64,000 nt of DNA from Nymphaea colorata (taxonomy: Eukaryota; Streptophyta; Magnoliopsida; Nymphaeales; Nymphaeaceae): assembly GCF_008831285.2 (NCBI RefSeq), contig NC_045138.2, positions 18,075,934 through 18,139,933 on the forward strand. The letters are read 5' to 3'. The first letter of the stretch is position 1. The number at the start of each line of letters is the position of its first letter. The notes under the pieces were generated by a model. It saw only the letters and a program-made list of their open reading frames with translations. It was not told the DNA's origin and searched no databases. The position numbers and the translations under genes are program-made. Below are positions 13,000 to 24,891 of the stretch, one piece after another.

Positions 13000-15900
13000 A
13001 GCGTTCGATTGAGGTATCCTCGAAAATGACCGAAATGTGTTCATGTTTTAAAATTAATTGTTCATCCAACTTTGGAGAAGATGACAAAATGGGGTTAAAT
13101 GAAAATACTTTGAATTTAATTGTATATTGATGCATGGGCAAATGAATAAAATCACTCCTAAATTAGTTGTCATTTTGTATAAATAATTTAGGAGAAGCCA
13201 AGTTATTCACGCCCCTTTGAAAACGTTGTTTTATTGAAATCCATTGATTTGTTGTAGACGTGACGAATGCTTTTGTTGATGTAGCGAAAGTTTCATGGTA
13301 AGATGCACAGTTCATCATACTAACGATGCATTTTTGGACATGATACACACTTAAGATCTTTATTTTGCTTATTCTCATTGAGAAAACGTCAAATTTAAGA
13401 TCGTCAGAAGATATCAAATTCGAGGCTATCAAACGGCCACTAAATCACTCAACTTTTCTCTTATAAATGGCAAGATCATTTATAGCCACCCTCTACTCAA
13501 GTAAGGTTTTCTGTAGGTTGGGGTCCGTCTTCAATCAATTTTTCATGAGGCGGGTGAAATTAAAGTTTTAAAATTTTGATTAGGGTCGAAATATCATTTT
13601 TCAAAATTTTTATATAAAATATATAATTTTTTTTTTTGAGGTGGGACCAGGGTCCATGCGAGCCCTACCTTAACTCCGCCCATGTAATCCCAACATCACA
13701 ATGTGGACTGATCTCATGCAAGGACAGACATATATACATGTTGAGCTTAGTCGATTTTCTAGTGTACCACATTGGTCGGACCCAGCTCCATAAGTTCCTG
13801 CGCAACTCTTGGCTTAAACTGAAGTCCAACTCCACCGCGTTCACTAGCTTGAGCTCGGCTCGATTGCTCTTAGAAAGACTTGAACACATCAGCTAAGGTT
13901 GACCCAAGTTTAGCAGAGATGAGTACTGAATAAATTTTTATTTAATGAGGACACTAGTGGGTTTTGAACTCAAAACCCAGCTCTTTTGAAGAGTCAACTG
14001 GGACTTTACTTGAGCCCAGCCTGCCAAACACAGCTTAGCTCGCTTATACATGCATCTTGTCGCTCTACCTTTGTTTGTCTATTGAATCGGTCGAGCATGG
14101 AGCTGAGTTACCGGAATTTGATTGCCCACGGACTTGATCAGATTCAATCCACAGTACCAGAAAATGATTCAAATTTGAAAACGACATGGATTTGAAGGTT
14201 AGTCATTTCACTATCGATTTAAATTTATTGGTACCAACTTAATCAATTGTCAACATTAATATGTTTGCGGTCCTCCGTAGCTATCACTGATGCATCTTTG
14301 TATTGGACGTGCCATGACCATGTATCCTACTATATGCTGTCATCTCGTCCATCTTATGCGCTTGATTGAGATCAATAATCTCATTCTCTTGTCCTTAACT
14401 TAGGCCCCATGTCATCCAGCTTTCCTGAAATTTTTTTCCTTGATCAGTTTTTGCACCCAGTTTTTACATTGATAAGTTCTCTTTCACGAAACTGCAAGGA
14501 AAGTTTTAATTGAGACTGCAATCCTTATTACAAGATCATTTTTTCATTATTTCAATGATTTGTAGACATAAAACTTTTATGTTTCATGAAATTCTCATTT
14601 TCGAACTATTGAATACATGTAGCATACTAAAATTCGTGGCATGTAGAATCTACGTCTATGTTTTTGAGAATAGATTGTTTGGCTCTTCATAACTATATTG
14701 GTTTCTTTTTGTTCATTATATAAATATATGTGTATGTGTGTGTATGTATATGCATAATGGTATGTCCTAACTAGTTAGAAGTTAAGACTGATAAGGAACA
14801 ATCATATATTTGATCTTTTCCAGGACGAGAGAAAAACAAGTAAAGAAAAAGTGATGGGACATTTTTTCGTCTAGTATTCCTTCACACATTTTATTCATTG
14901 TTTTCTCTCATCTACCAATGTAGAAAAGTTTGAAAGGCTAAAGTTTTTTATTATCTGTTTAGTTTATAAGTATACTTTGATTTCCCATTAAACCCCGTTA
15001 GCCTGATTAGTCGGCTTGACATATGACTATCAATTGGAAAAGTAGATCTGATCTCATGCATAAATCTGGTCGGGGTTTTTCCAAGATCAAAAGGAATAAA
15101 AAATCTCATTACGGGTCTCACAACTTGCTACATGGTACCAAAAGATTGTTCAAAGTTAGTGAGGGGCCCCTCGAAAAGCCAATGAATTATGTGAGTCTGC
15201 CTCCTTGTCCAGGATTGCATCACACGCTAAGGAATCCACTTTTTTCAATCATTAATAGTTGGATTTGAAATAAGAGCCCCATATAGTAGGGAAAATTTTC
15301 TTTTAAAGCCCATCGATTGGTTGTAAATTTAATAACCTCATTGATCAACAAATATGCTAATCTTTTAACATGGGACTTTGTTTTAAAGGCTGAGATTGAG
15401 CAGACATAATGTAAAAAGAGAACTCCCTTTATAAGGACAAAAAAAAAATTACATTGTTTAATGAAAATATCCCTCTCCTAGCATGGTCGAACACATGGCT
15501 TGTGTTAGACATCGAACATAGAACCCGCCTTCCCCAACCAAGAGATGAAAGGTATGTTGTTTGTTCAAAGGAAGTCGATGTAGTGGGTTTATATAAGCTA
15601 AAGCAGGCATAGACCTCAAAAGCAAGAGTACCAAGCTCAGGGTTTCACACTCTTGAGATTGCAATGAAGTTGCATGTCTTGAGTAAAATTTTACCGTGTT
15701 TGAAATAGAAAAGGCTCCATTTTCAAGTCAAGAACCTGCTTTTCCTTTTTCCTTTACACTCTTCATAGTGCTTTTAAACTTGGTTGCAAAATAATGATGA
15801 AAGGCTGCACTTATTTGTTAGTTGTTAATAAAAGTGAGGTTTTCATTCAAGAATCTCTTAAACATGAACCCCTTTTCTGAGAATTGCAGCCAAAGGATGG

Positions 15901-16491
15901 GCTGTTAAATGAAATTCCCCAAAAAACAATTTTATATTATGCACAAATTGTTCTCAATTTTTTCATGCCAGTACAAAACTAGGGTCATACTACGTCACAT
16001 GGGCATGCCATTTTTGATACGTAGAATAATATTATAAGTGACAGATGAAGGGACACATACTTTTATGCTTTATTGATGTTTAACATTTCTCACAATTTGT
16101 TAGCAATAGCAACAATGTGGAGAAATATGGAACCTGCATTTTAATCGTTCAAACAATTCTTCATCTTCCAATCACAATTGTGACAGCGTGATTCATTTCG
16201 TCACGAGTCATTCGAACTTGTCAAATCACTGGACATTTTTATTGAAAAGGAAATTTTTCATCTAGCTACGAGATTTTAGGCATAATCTGTATTGTACGAC
16301 CGAAACTTTAATAATCTCGCAGACGAGGGCCTCACATTTATAGTTTCATTTTTTTTTGAAAAGTGTGATCCTTTTTATTTTTTTTCCATGTACGTTCAAA
16401 TCGAAGAGCGGTAGTCTGCCTGCCGTAAAAAAGTATACTAGTTTTACCAACACTAATGAGATACAAACATGGCATTATTTTGAAAAATTAA

Positions 16492-16540
<49 letters not shown>

Positions 16541-17220
16541 CTTTGTACTTTGCCCTTTATGTTTCATCTATGTGTTTGAGTAGATAAATCCTTCAACCTC
16601 TCACAGCACATAGCCGATGCAATCATGCGATGAGTTTAATCGTGTTAGCTGCCGTGATTGAATGGAGTTTTGAATAGCAAGATGAATTCATCTCTTATAT
16701 ACACACATAAGAACATAGGTAGTTATTTTGAACTTTATATACCGGAAGGAATCATTTGAGTAGACAATGGAGATTAAGTTGAAAAATATGGAAACTATCT
16801 ATATTTTCAAATAAGAACAAAATAGAGAGGAAAAAGAAAACTGATCAATTTCCTTAAACGAGGAACCTTGTCTCATTTGAAGAATATTTCAACTTCTTGA
16901 ATTACTTGATTTCCAGATTTTCAACCAAATCTCTACTATTATAATTAACAGCTTACTTAGTTTCTACTAAATATGTTATATAAAGGTTTAGTATAGCTAT
17001 TTGCACGTGCTAGACATTTAGATGTTATATGAACAACAAAAATCTTAGCCTTTAAGATAGGCAGTTGAGATAAAAACAATAAAAAAAAAATAGAAAAAAA
17101 AAAGTGAACTAATGATAGCTGACAAAAAAACACCATCACATTTTTCTTCTGGCTTTTCTCTCAACAGCCTATCTAGAAAAAATGAAAAATTCTAAGTTGT
17201 TATATATTATCCATCTAACA
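13000..17220. other. Gene-free intergenic DNA
   Basis: No gene is supportable on either strand. The stretch contains a transposon-like fragment at about 13,500-13,680 (long A/T runs bounded by gtggggtcc / ggtgggacc-type ends), scattered GAGCTCGGCTCG motifs near 13,850, and a long TA microsatellite at 16,496. I saw no protein motifs. Confidence 0.55.
16496..16539. repeat. (TA)n microsatellite
   Basis: About 22 uninterrupted TA units are visible directly. Confidence 0.95.
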
Positions 17221-17335
17221 GTACCCTCTCTCTCTCTCCCTCTCTTTCTCTCTCCCCGTTATTCTCCCTTTGTTTTATTCGTACTTCTTTCTAAAGTAGT
17301 GTTGGATTGCTGAAATTGTGCTCCATATCACGAGG

Positions 17336-17824
17336 GTGTAGGCTCACCTTTGAATCGAGTGAAGAAAACCAGACTTCTAAGTCCTATGCCTTCGATTCTC
17401 TCTTTTTAGTTCTCAAGGTTAAAAGGTCCAAGACTTTTTCAAGTGTTTTTTATTGTCCTTCGTAAGTAAAGTTAGCCTTTTCATGAAATAAATAATAATT
17501 TTTTGGTATTTTGAGCTTAGAAAAACAGCTTTTTTCTAATATAATAATAAAAGTATAATCTAAATAAATAAAAAGGGTTATGAAGTGTAGAGTTTACCTT
17601 CGAATCGAGTGAAGAAAACCAAACTGCCATGCCTTTGACTCTCTCTTTTTAGTTCTCAAGGTTTCAACGTCCATGAACTGCAGAAAAGTGTCTAAGACTT
17701 TTTCCAAGTGTATTTGGTTGTTAGCCTTTACATGAAATAGATATTAATTTTTGGTATTTTGAGCTTATATAAATAACATTGTTCTAATATAATAATAAAA
17801 AACAATTTAAATAAAGCATGAAGT
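17336..17824. repeat. About 245-bp tandem duplication
   Basis: Two adjacent diverged copies, about 17,336-17,584 and 17,585-17,824, share a series of blocks in the same order. The blocks are aatcgagtgaagaaaacca, ctctctttttagttctcaag, agactttttc, ggtattttgagctta and ctaatataataataaaa. I see no coding potential. The copies differ by many substitutions and indels, so the event is old. Confidence 0.85.
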
Positions 17825-18239
17825 CATGTTACCGTAAATGAGGAGGTACTTCAGTCATTTGACAGATGAAACCCCCAATCAGCAATCCCACTCGTGTCTG
17901 ATGCCAGTCACGGTTTTCTTTTTTCTTATATTGGGGAAAAAAAAATTAATATCCGCCATTGACTGAGAGAACTTCATGTAAAAATCACCTCAGAAATGAA
18001 AAAAATGAAAAACAAAAACAAAAAGGGAACAATAAAAATAAGTTTTTAAAAGAGATAAAACACCAATAATAGTTCAATCGAGCCTATACTCTTTGTCTCC
18101 TCTTCCTTTCTCCCTGCCTCCCTCCGCATCTGTTCTTCGCTGTTTTCTCTCTGACTGCCGTTACTGTCTCAGACTATCGTTTCTGCAACTTCTCCCGTCT
18201 TCACTAGTCCCTCTCTCCCTTCATCTATAAGCTTTCTTT

Positions 18240-18370
18240 TTCTTGGTCTTCCTTGAGAGAGAGTGAGAGAGAGAAGGAGGGAGAGAGAAAAGAAGAAGAA
18301 GAAGAAGAAGAAGCATAGACGCCATCCGCCCTCCTTCCTCCTCTCTATTTGGTGCCACAGTTCAGCGGCC
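18240..18370 (+). other. Likely EPFL 5' leader with GA and GAA repeats
   Basis: A pyrimidine-rich stretch (about 18,080-18,240) turns into purine-rich GA and GAA repeats (GAA run at about 18,291-18,313) just before the EPFL start codon. Such tracts are common in plant 5' leaders. The frame is open upstream, but there is no in-frame ATG before 18,371. Confidence 0.5.
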
Positions 18371-20755
18371 ATGGCTGCAAAAGGATGGTGGAAGGCCGCC
18401 TGGACACCGGGCATCGGGCGGATCCTTCTCCTCTCAGCTGTGATCCTGATCCTAGTTGCTGCGGCGGCGGCGACGGTGGTGGTGGACAATAGAAGACGGC
18501 CTCCCGGTGAGCAGCCTTCTTCCCCGCCCATTAAATCCTTGACTATCTTTTGCTTCCATTAATCACCTCCCCACCTCCCTCTTCTCTTTCCCTCACTCAC
18601 TCTCTCTCTCTCGCTGTGTGTCAACAGGTGTTGCATTAATGGTGAAAACTGACCAGCATCAAATTCAGAGACTAATCGAAGAGGTGCCTGTCGTCTCCCC
18701 TCTAGGATCTTCTCTGTCTACAGTTTCAGTGAGAATGTTAAGTTTGTTTATATATTTAATCAAGATGATTAGGGTTTGATTAAGAAGAGCCATAGTCAGA
18801 GAGGGAACAGGGGCAACTCGGTCATTTTCCTAAAACTTCAAGAACCCCAAGAAAGATTTTGAAGGAAATCTTAAACATTAAGTGCAAGGAAGGTACTGCC
18901 TTTCACCAAAACCAAAGTCGAAATTCTGCTGCTCCCTGCCAAAATTTCCTAAAATATCCTTCCCAAGCGTGTGCTCATGACATGCATATCTTTCCCTCCT
19001 TTAATTGGGGTTGTTGTCAGAGCGCTCTTATGAAATTTAGTGCTGTTTCTTGTCTTGGGGATTGTTGCAGTCTTGGAGTTCTATATGGGAGTCCCCATGG
19101 CTCTTTGTGCCTGCTCCCTTTTGTTTTCTCTTTCTAAAACCTTCTTGACCAATGAAGAAAAACCCTGATTTTCATTTCTTAAGTCAGTTAACTTAGGGTT
19201 TAGTCTAATTTCTTTTGTTGGTAGATTTGCTTGGACCATCTAGTATTTGTAAAGAACCAAAACACAATAACTGATCTAAAATCTGCATCTTCAACATGCT
19301 CTCCTCTATTTATTCATTGTTATACTATACAGCCTTTTTGTATCCCTCTCTACCAAGAAAAGAAAATGCTCTTCTACTGCTGTACCTTATTAAAGTGTAG
19401 CACTTCTCTAACTTGGAAACTCACTGGCTAGCTGTAGATGTGCAAAAGCGTTTGTAGCTAGGCATGCAATAGGCATGTTTAGGCTGAGGTGGGTCAATAG
19501 GGAAAAAGACCATCGCTGGGCTCCATGGCAGTGTGCCAAACTTTGCTGGTGGGGAGATCTAGGGTTCATGCCTTTGGGCACTTTTCAAGGAAAGATGAGG
19601 AATCAAGAGTTTGGAGGCCTTAATCAGCGCTTTTTCTTCAGCAGAAAAGAGAAAAAAAGTTGAGAGTTGTCCTTGGTTTGCCCCCCCTTAGGCATCACAT
19701 TGGGCATATGGCATCTAAATTGGGCTTCATATCTCTTGTTTTGTAAAAGAATCAAGACACTAAAATGTCTCTAGCATATTGGGACTCCTAATGAAGTGAG
19801 TACCCAATTAGTGGTTTTGATGGCACAGCGCCTATCAATCATGTACAAATATTGTCATATATATGACTATTGTTCTTAAACAGTGAGGGTCAATGAAACT
19901 AAAGCTGAAACTCCCCTCCTTCTCCTTGCTCGCAGGATCAAGAACTGTGCCGATACCAGGTAGTTAATGATTTGAGCAATAGAAAAAGCAATGATCAGCA
20001 TTTAAAGAAAGAGATCATGAGTTTGAGTTTCAGAAGATATAGGGAAAATAAATCTAAGTTAGAGGATTGCCAGTGCAAGCCCATGTTTTTTTTTTTTTCT
20101 TTGTATGAAAAGATTTTATCTCCGATTGATCTGAAATCGACAACACTAGAATGAACCCCTCAGTTCTACCTGATGATGAATCGACGGATGAATTTGTATG
20201 CTGCCATTCTTTCAGTCGTCCTTGCTGCTGAAGGCCTTTGTCTAAATTCATCAATCTGGATGCCTTGCTCACCGTGAAAATAGCCTTTGTCCTGGCCGAA
20301 TATGGCATCTTGGCTTTTATTTTATTGGTGGGCGGACAGCCCCGTGTTCTTGAAATGACAAATACACCCTTCCCCTCCATCTTTTTATTTAGTGATTAGG
20401 AAGGTTGGGTTGTAAGGATATGCCCAATCAAATTCATTCATAAGAAATGCTAACCCAAGCTGTTGCATTGCAGTGGAGAGTGCAGGGCCGGGAGGAGTCC
20501 CAGACGTGGCAGCCTTCTTTGCTGCCCCACCGCGGCAGTGGCAGCGGCAGCGGTGGTGGTGGCGGCAGTAGAGATTTCAAGAGCAAGAAGAGACAATTGA
20601 TCGGGTCATGGCCGCCCACATGTAGAGCCAAGTGCGGTGGGTGCGCGCCTTGCCAGGCGGTCCATGTCCCAATCCAACCAGGCCGGAGCAGCCCACTTGA
20701 GTACTACCCGGAGGCTTGGAGGTGCAAGTGTAGGAACAAGCTCTTCCTGCCCTAG
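18371..20755 (+). CDS. EPF/EPFL family secreted cysteine-rich signalling peptide precursor
   Basis: Predicted exons are 18,371-18,506, 18,628-18,683, 19,936-19,959 and 20,474-20,755, giving 165 residues. All junctions have GT/AG and phases that agree. The start has a good context (gccATGgc). Residues about 17-38 are a hydrophobic signal or membrane segment, followed by an arginine-rich stretch. A Gly/Ser-rich linker (93-104) precedes the mature domain, which begins near IGSWPPTC. Six cysteines at 122, 126, 129, 132, 155 and 157 give the EPF pattern C-x3-C-x2-C-x2-C...C-x-C. The ending EAWRCKC-x5-LFLP is typical of EPFL peptides. By family knowledge these apoplastic peptides signal through ERECTA-family receptor kinases in stomatal or organ patterning. 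The C-terminus reminds me most of EPFL8, but the subtype is uncertain. Exon 3 is only 24 nt and in phase, so it could be skipped without a frameshift. Exon 4 has a second in-frame acceptor 12 nt downstream. Confidence 0.82.
19466..19680 (+). repeat. Possible SINE-like insertion in EPFL intron 2
   Basis: Inside the intron is a block with a B-box-like ctagggttcatgcctt and an A-rich end (gaaaagagaaaaaaagttg). This is reminiscent of a tRNA-derived SINE, but I cannot see clear target-site duplications. It is tentative. Confidence 0.25.
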
Positions 20756-22690
20756 ACATAGACAATTCTGCTCTGGACTGCCCCAATTCCAAAACTGCCC
20801 CCGGCCATCCACAAAACAGAGGTTCACATGGGACATATATTTGTCCGCAAATTAAAGGCCCATGAGAATGAAAATACTGAGAAAACATAGGTACTGAAGA
20901 GGAATAAGTGAGAAGTAAGGGCGGTGCCGGGAAATCAAAGGAAAGACAGGGTGGTGTCAATGTTTGGCACGTGAGGGGGCGTACCCTTTTTTTTGTGTAC
21001 AGGCTTTATACGCGTACGGAGGTGTTGGAGAAAGGGTTGCATGTGTATGGCGTTTGTTGTCATACATTGTTTTGTCGCTCAGCCAATTTGGTGCGGCCAT
21101 CTCTTTTTCACCAACTTCTGGGGAAGGGCAAAATTCCTCGGTATTGTAACACTCTTTACAGCGGTAAAAAAAAAAAGAGGCAGGGTTAAAAATTTGGAGT
21201 ATTTGTATCCCATGTATATTTTTTTATGAGCTTTTGATTTCTTGTTTATTTTTTGAAGTTGTAAATGTCGTCTGCTAATATGTTTCTTTTAATTTCGATG
21301 CAACGAGAAAATAAGAAGGTTCTGTTTTTACGTGGCACTTTCAAATTAAGGATGATACGACCAAAATATGGTCCTTCAAATAGTTCTAAAAACTTGGTAT
21401 ATATACCTTAATAGCAAATACGCCTAAGCAGAAATATTTTGTGAGTATTTCTTGAATTTACCCAAAATATTGAGCATATATTTATCAACATTAGAATTAT
21501 TGTTCCATGAGCTATAAGATTTACGATAAATTCATGAGACATTCACAAAATATTCATGTCGCCATACCATCCATCCCTCATACATATGTGTGTTTAATGA
21601 ACTTACCTTGAAGCTGAAATAAAATATTAGACATTTGTTACATGAATTTATATTGATTTTAACGCAGATTCATGAAACATTTATACCTTATTTCTATTGG
21701 CCCCTTAGTTTTTAAACAAGCATCTAGGATGTCACCAAACATGCTTTTAAAAACTCACAAAATACTATTTGAAAATGAGTAAATAACAAATCACCACTTA
21801 ACTTTTTCACCGCTAGAAACACTCAACCTTCTCTTGTAATTCTTAAATTGTCACCTAAATGCCAATTGAAAAACATAATTAAAAAAACGACCTATCTAAA
21901 AACAGAATATATATAAAAAAAAGGATTATAAGGAAACAAGAAAAGCTCCATGAACACAAAAAAAACAAAAAGATACCACCACTCCAACAGTAACGTGTAG
22001 GGTCTTCCAAGACATTTGTGAAGATCTCGAGAGACATTGTTGGAGTTAGATGACCTCTTCCGCCGTCGGATCCGCATTTGCGATAGATATGAACTTGGTA
22101 AACATGATAACTCGACAAAGTTTTTGTATTATTGTACATGATATCTGAAAGAGACCCTTTTGTATTGCTTCGCGACATGTAGGCAACCTGACAGGCTTTT
22201 GAATTTATTTTTAACGTCCGGACGTCTCAAAGCAGTTCATCTTCTTGTTTCTAATTTAATGAAGGTTAGAGACTTGCCACAATCATGTAATCAACAAATC
22301 GAGGCTTTGCCATTGACAAGTACTTTGCTTGGCTTCTGGCCTTCTGGTTTAACTAATTCATTCTTCTTTTGGGTTGGTGCTTGTGTCATTCAATATTATT
22401 CGTTGGAAGAAACAGCTTTTAGTTGATCACATATAATTCCATTCAGCGACAGAGCCAAGAATTTAATTACTAAGAACTTATGCCCATTGTTTGGAACAGC
22501 ACTGTCAATGTAATTTTTTTTTTTTTTTGCTTTTTCAGTTGGAAAGAAGTGAGAGTGCATGTGCCATCTGACCTCAATGTCGCTTCACCACTGATCTATA
22601 GTCAGTAATGAAATTCTGAAAACCTTATTAAAATTCTTTTACACAGTGTTTTCATGTATGCATGTCATGCAAAGACAGAGCCACAACATA
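20756..22690. other. EPFL downstream region and intergenic DNA
   Basis: The first few hundred bases after the EPFL stop are moderately GC-rich and probably include its 3' untranslated region. Beyond about 21,200 the DNA is AT-rich, with no open frame resembling a known protein. A short perfect palindrome (acgtccggacgt) occurs at about 22,216. Confidence 0.45.
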
Positions 22691-22694
22691 ATGA

Positions 22695-22850
22695 CCAGCG
22701 GCGGAGCCAGGAATGTTGGGCTGAGAGAAACTAAATATAAAGTGGACAGTGCTATATATAAATGAACATATTTTATAAAATATTAGCATGAAAACAAAGA
22801 GATTTTATGGGGCTGGTGTGGGCAACATGTGACTCCACCACATACATATA
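22695..22850. repeat. Dispersed repeat, agcGGCGGAGCCAgg ... ggtGTGGGCAAC copy
   Basis: It starts with agcggcggagccaggaat and ends with ggggctggtgtgggcaacatg. The same start and end motifs recur at several places in the window. I see no coding content. It is likely a non-autonomous transposon fragment. Confidence 0.55.
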
Positions 22851-22890
22851 ATGACCTTAAACAACTTAATCTTTTTATATTCATTTAACA

Positions 22891-23056
22891 TTTTTTTTTT
22901 TAAACTTGGGGGAGAAGCACCCTCGTGCTGATAGCAGGACGTAAAACTCTCAAAACCATTCCCCGGCACCGCATAGGTTTTGTAATCCACCAGCTTGGCC
23001 AATAGGCAGACACCTCCAAGGTTTGAACCAGAGGCTGCTGGCTCAACTAGGTGTAC
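22891..23056 (-). mobile_element. SINE-like retroposon (tRNA-derived head, poly-A tail)
   Basis: Read on the minus strand, the element begins with an A-box-like tagttgagccagcag. About 20 bases later comes a B-box-like ctggttcaaacc, as in RNA polymerase III promoters of tRNA-derived SINEs. It ends in ctcccccaagttt followed by an A run (plus-strand T run at 22,891-22,901). The same ccccaagt end occurs in the SINE at 24,701-24,876. I found no clear target-site duplication. Confidence 0.55.
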
Positions 23057-24685
23057 ACAACTGATGAGAGCTTTTGCAGTTTTGATTCTTTCAAAAATTT
23101 ATTTGTTTCTAAAAAAATTGAACTTCTTGCAAAAAAACATACTCAACTTGTCCAGTAAAAACATGCTTAAGTTTGTAATTTTTTTTTTTCATTTAGCCAC
23201 TTATTTCATACGTAATCTAATTGGGTGATTTGTAAGCGTAAACATTTTTTGGGTAAGCGAGAAACAAAAAAACTGACACCCTAGCCTTATATTTCTCGTG
23301 CTCCAAGTCCTGAGCTGCATCGGTGCCTTATACGGGCTCAATGTACTTGATACAGTGCTTTCAATTACTTCAAGCACCAGAACATAGCAATTAAACAAGG
23401 AACGTGCCTTATTATCTACCTCTAATTGTATACCCTTGCGAACTTTCAAATTAAGTTTTTTTTAAAAGAAAGAAAAGGATAGATAAGAAGGAAGGTAGAA
23501 CCAAGAAAGTGATGGGATGAAAATCGCGGTAATTTCCAAAGGAATTTACAAAGGCAAATGTCTACGTCTAACAATTGAAATGACGAATAAAGTGTGTGTA
23601 TGTAGAAAGAGAGATGGAGAGAATGAGAGGAGAAAGCGTGTGATAGAGAGGGAAGGTTTGTGCCGTCACTTCAATAAACAAATTAAAGTAAGTGAGGTCA
23701 GCCTATAATATGCACAGCCAGACTGCTGTTGTCGTTATCGCTCTCTTATAGGCTGTACCAGCCCTAACTCATCTTAACCCTCGAATGAAAACGATGCCTG
23801 CGGATGCAAGGTTCAAGATTTAAGCATTTCTTTGCTTTTTTTTAAAAAAAAAATATAATGCCAATGAATTTTTAAATGAAGATAGAAAATAGCAAATAAA
23901 AACACCAGCCCAATTGTTTATCATGCCTATTACTTTTATAGGTTAGCATAGGACCCTTTAATTTAAAGGTGGTGGTGGAACCACGATGACCTAACACCTC
24001 ACCCCAAAGAACCGAGAGTTGAAAAAGAGGAAGAAGGCTAGAAGCACATTTTATCTTAGGTACTGCAACGAACACCATAAGGCATCACACTCATATTAAT
24101 GCCACCATGTAAAGTAGTCAGTTCGACCAGTTATGCTATGTTCCGTTAAAACTATTTAAACATGATAAATAATAAAACATAGGTTTTGAGTATTCTCTCG
24201 GTTTAGGGTTTCGATCGTTCTAACTTGTGTAGCTGCCTCCATGTCAAGGTACACATGAGGTACCTCGAAGTCGAAAGCCTGGAATCCAGGTTCACATGAT
24301 CATTTTAACTTGTGTAGACTTCAGAGTTCAGAGTTGAAGGGAGTAACTGTAAGCTCACCCAAGTTCCAAGTTCCCCCTCATCTGAAAGCCTTCAATCAAG
24401 TCCCAATCTAATCATTCATTTTATTGAGCTTTTACTGGTATTGTCCTCATAAAGCTTGGAGTTTAAAGTTCATGGGCTTTAGAACAATGGTAGTCACACA
24501 AGAAAAACATGGGAAGGTCAGGAAAAAACACAACTTTTCATGCTAGCTGCTAATTAGGTTACCAAGTCTCTCGAATTTTCTTCGTAAGAGTGCTCTTGCA
24601 GTGGGAAAAGCGAATATTGGTACAAGAACTCAAACCAGTGCGAGCTGGTGTGGGCCGAGAGTGAGCCTTGTTTATTAAACGATAG

Positions 24686-24891
24686 AAAGTATTTTGGTAG
24701 GAGGCCAGTTCCTAGTTCAAATCTAAGTGGCACTAGCGCCTTGCAAAAGCCGATGCGCGGCACAGCTTTGGGTTAAAGGAGAATGACATTGTGGGTTTTA
24801 CACCCTGTGTGAGCAATGAAATCTTATTGGGGATGGTTTCCCCCAAGTAAAATGAAAGGGAAAAAGAAAAAAAAGCAAAGTATTTTGGTAG
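24686..24891 (+). mobile_element. 5'-truncated SINE with 15-bp target-site duplication
   Basis: The body at 24,701-24,876 is flanked by perfect 15-bp direct repeats, aaagtattttggtag at 24,686-24,700 and at 24,877-24,891. It opens with a B-box-like ctagttcaaatc and lacks an upstream A box, so it looks 5'-truncated. It ends in tttcccccaagt followed by a purine/A-rich tail. The target duplication and A-rich end are the signature of LINE-assisted retroposition. It belongs to the same group as the element at 22,891-23,056. Confidence 0.75.

Noticed and set aside
18169-18531. 120-codon minus-strand open frame over EPFL exon 1
   Set aside because: It is a shadow of the EPFL exon and the simple-repeat leader. 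Its Phe/Ser runs come from the GAA repeat.
20577-20960. 127-codon minus-strand open frame over EPFL exon 4
   Set aside because: Antisense shadow of the cysteine-rich EPFL exon.
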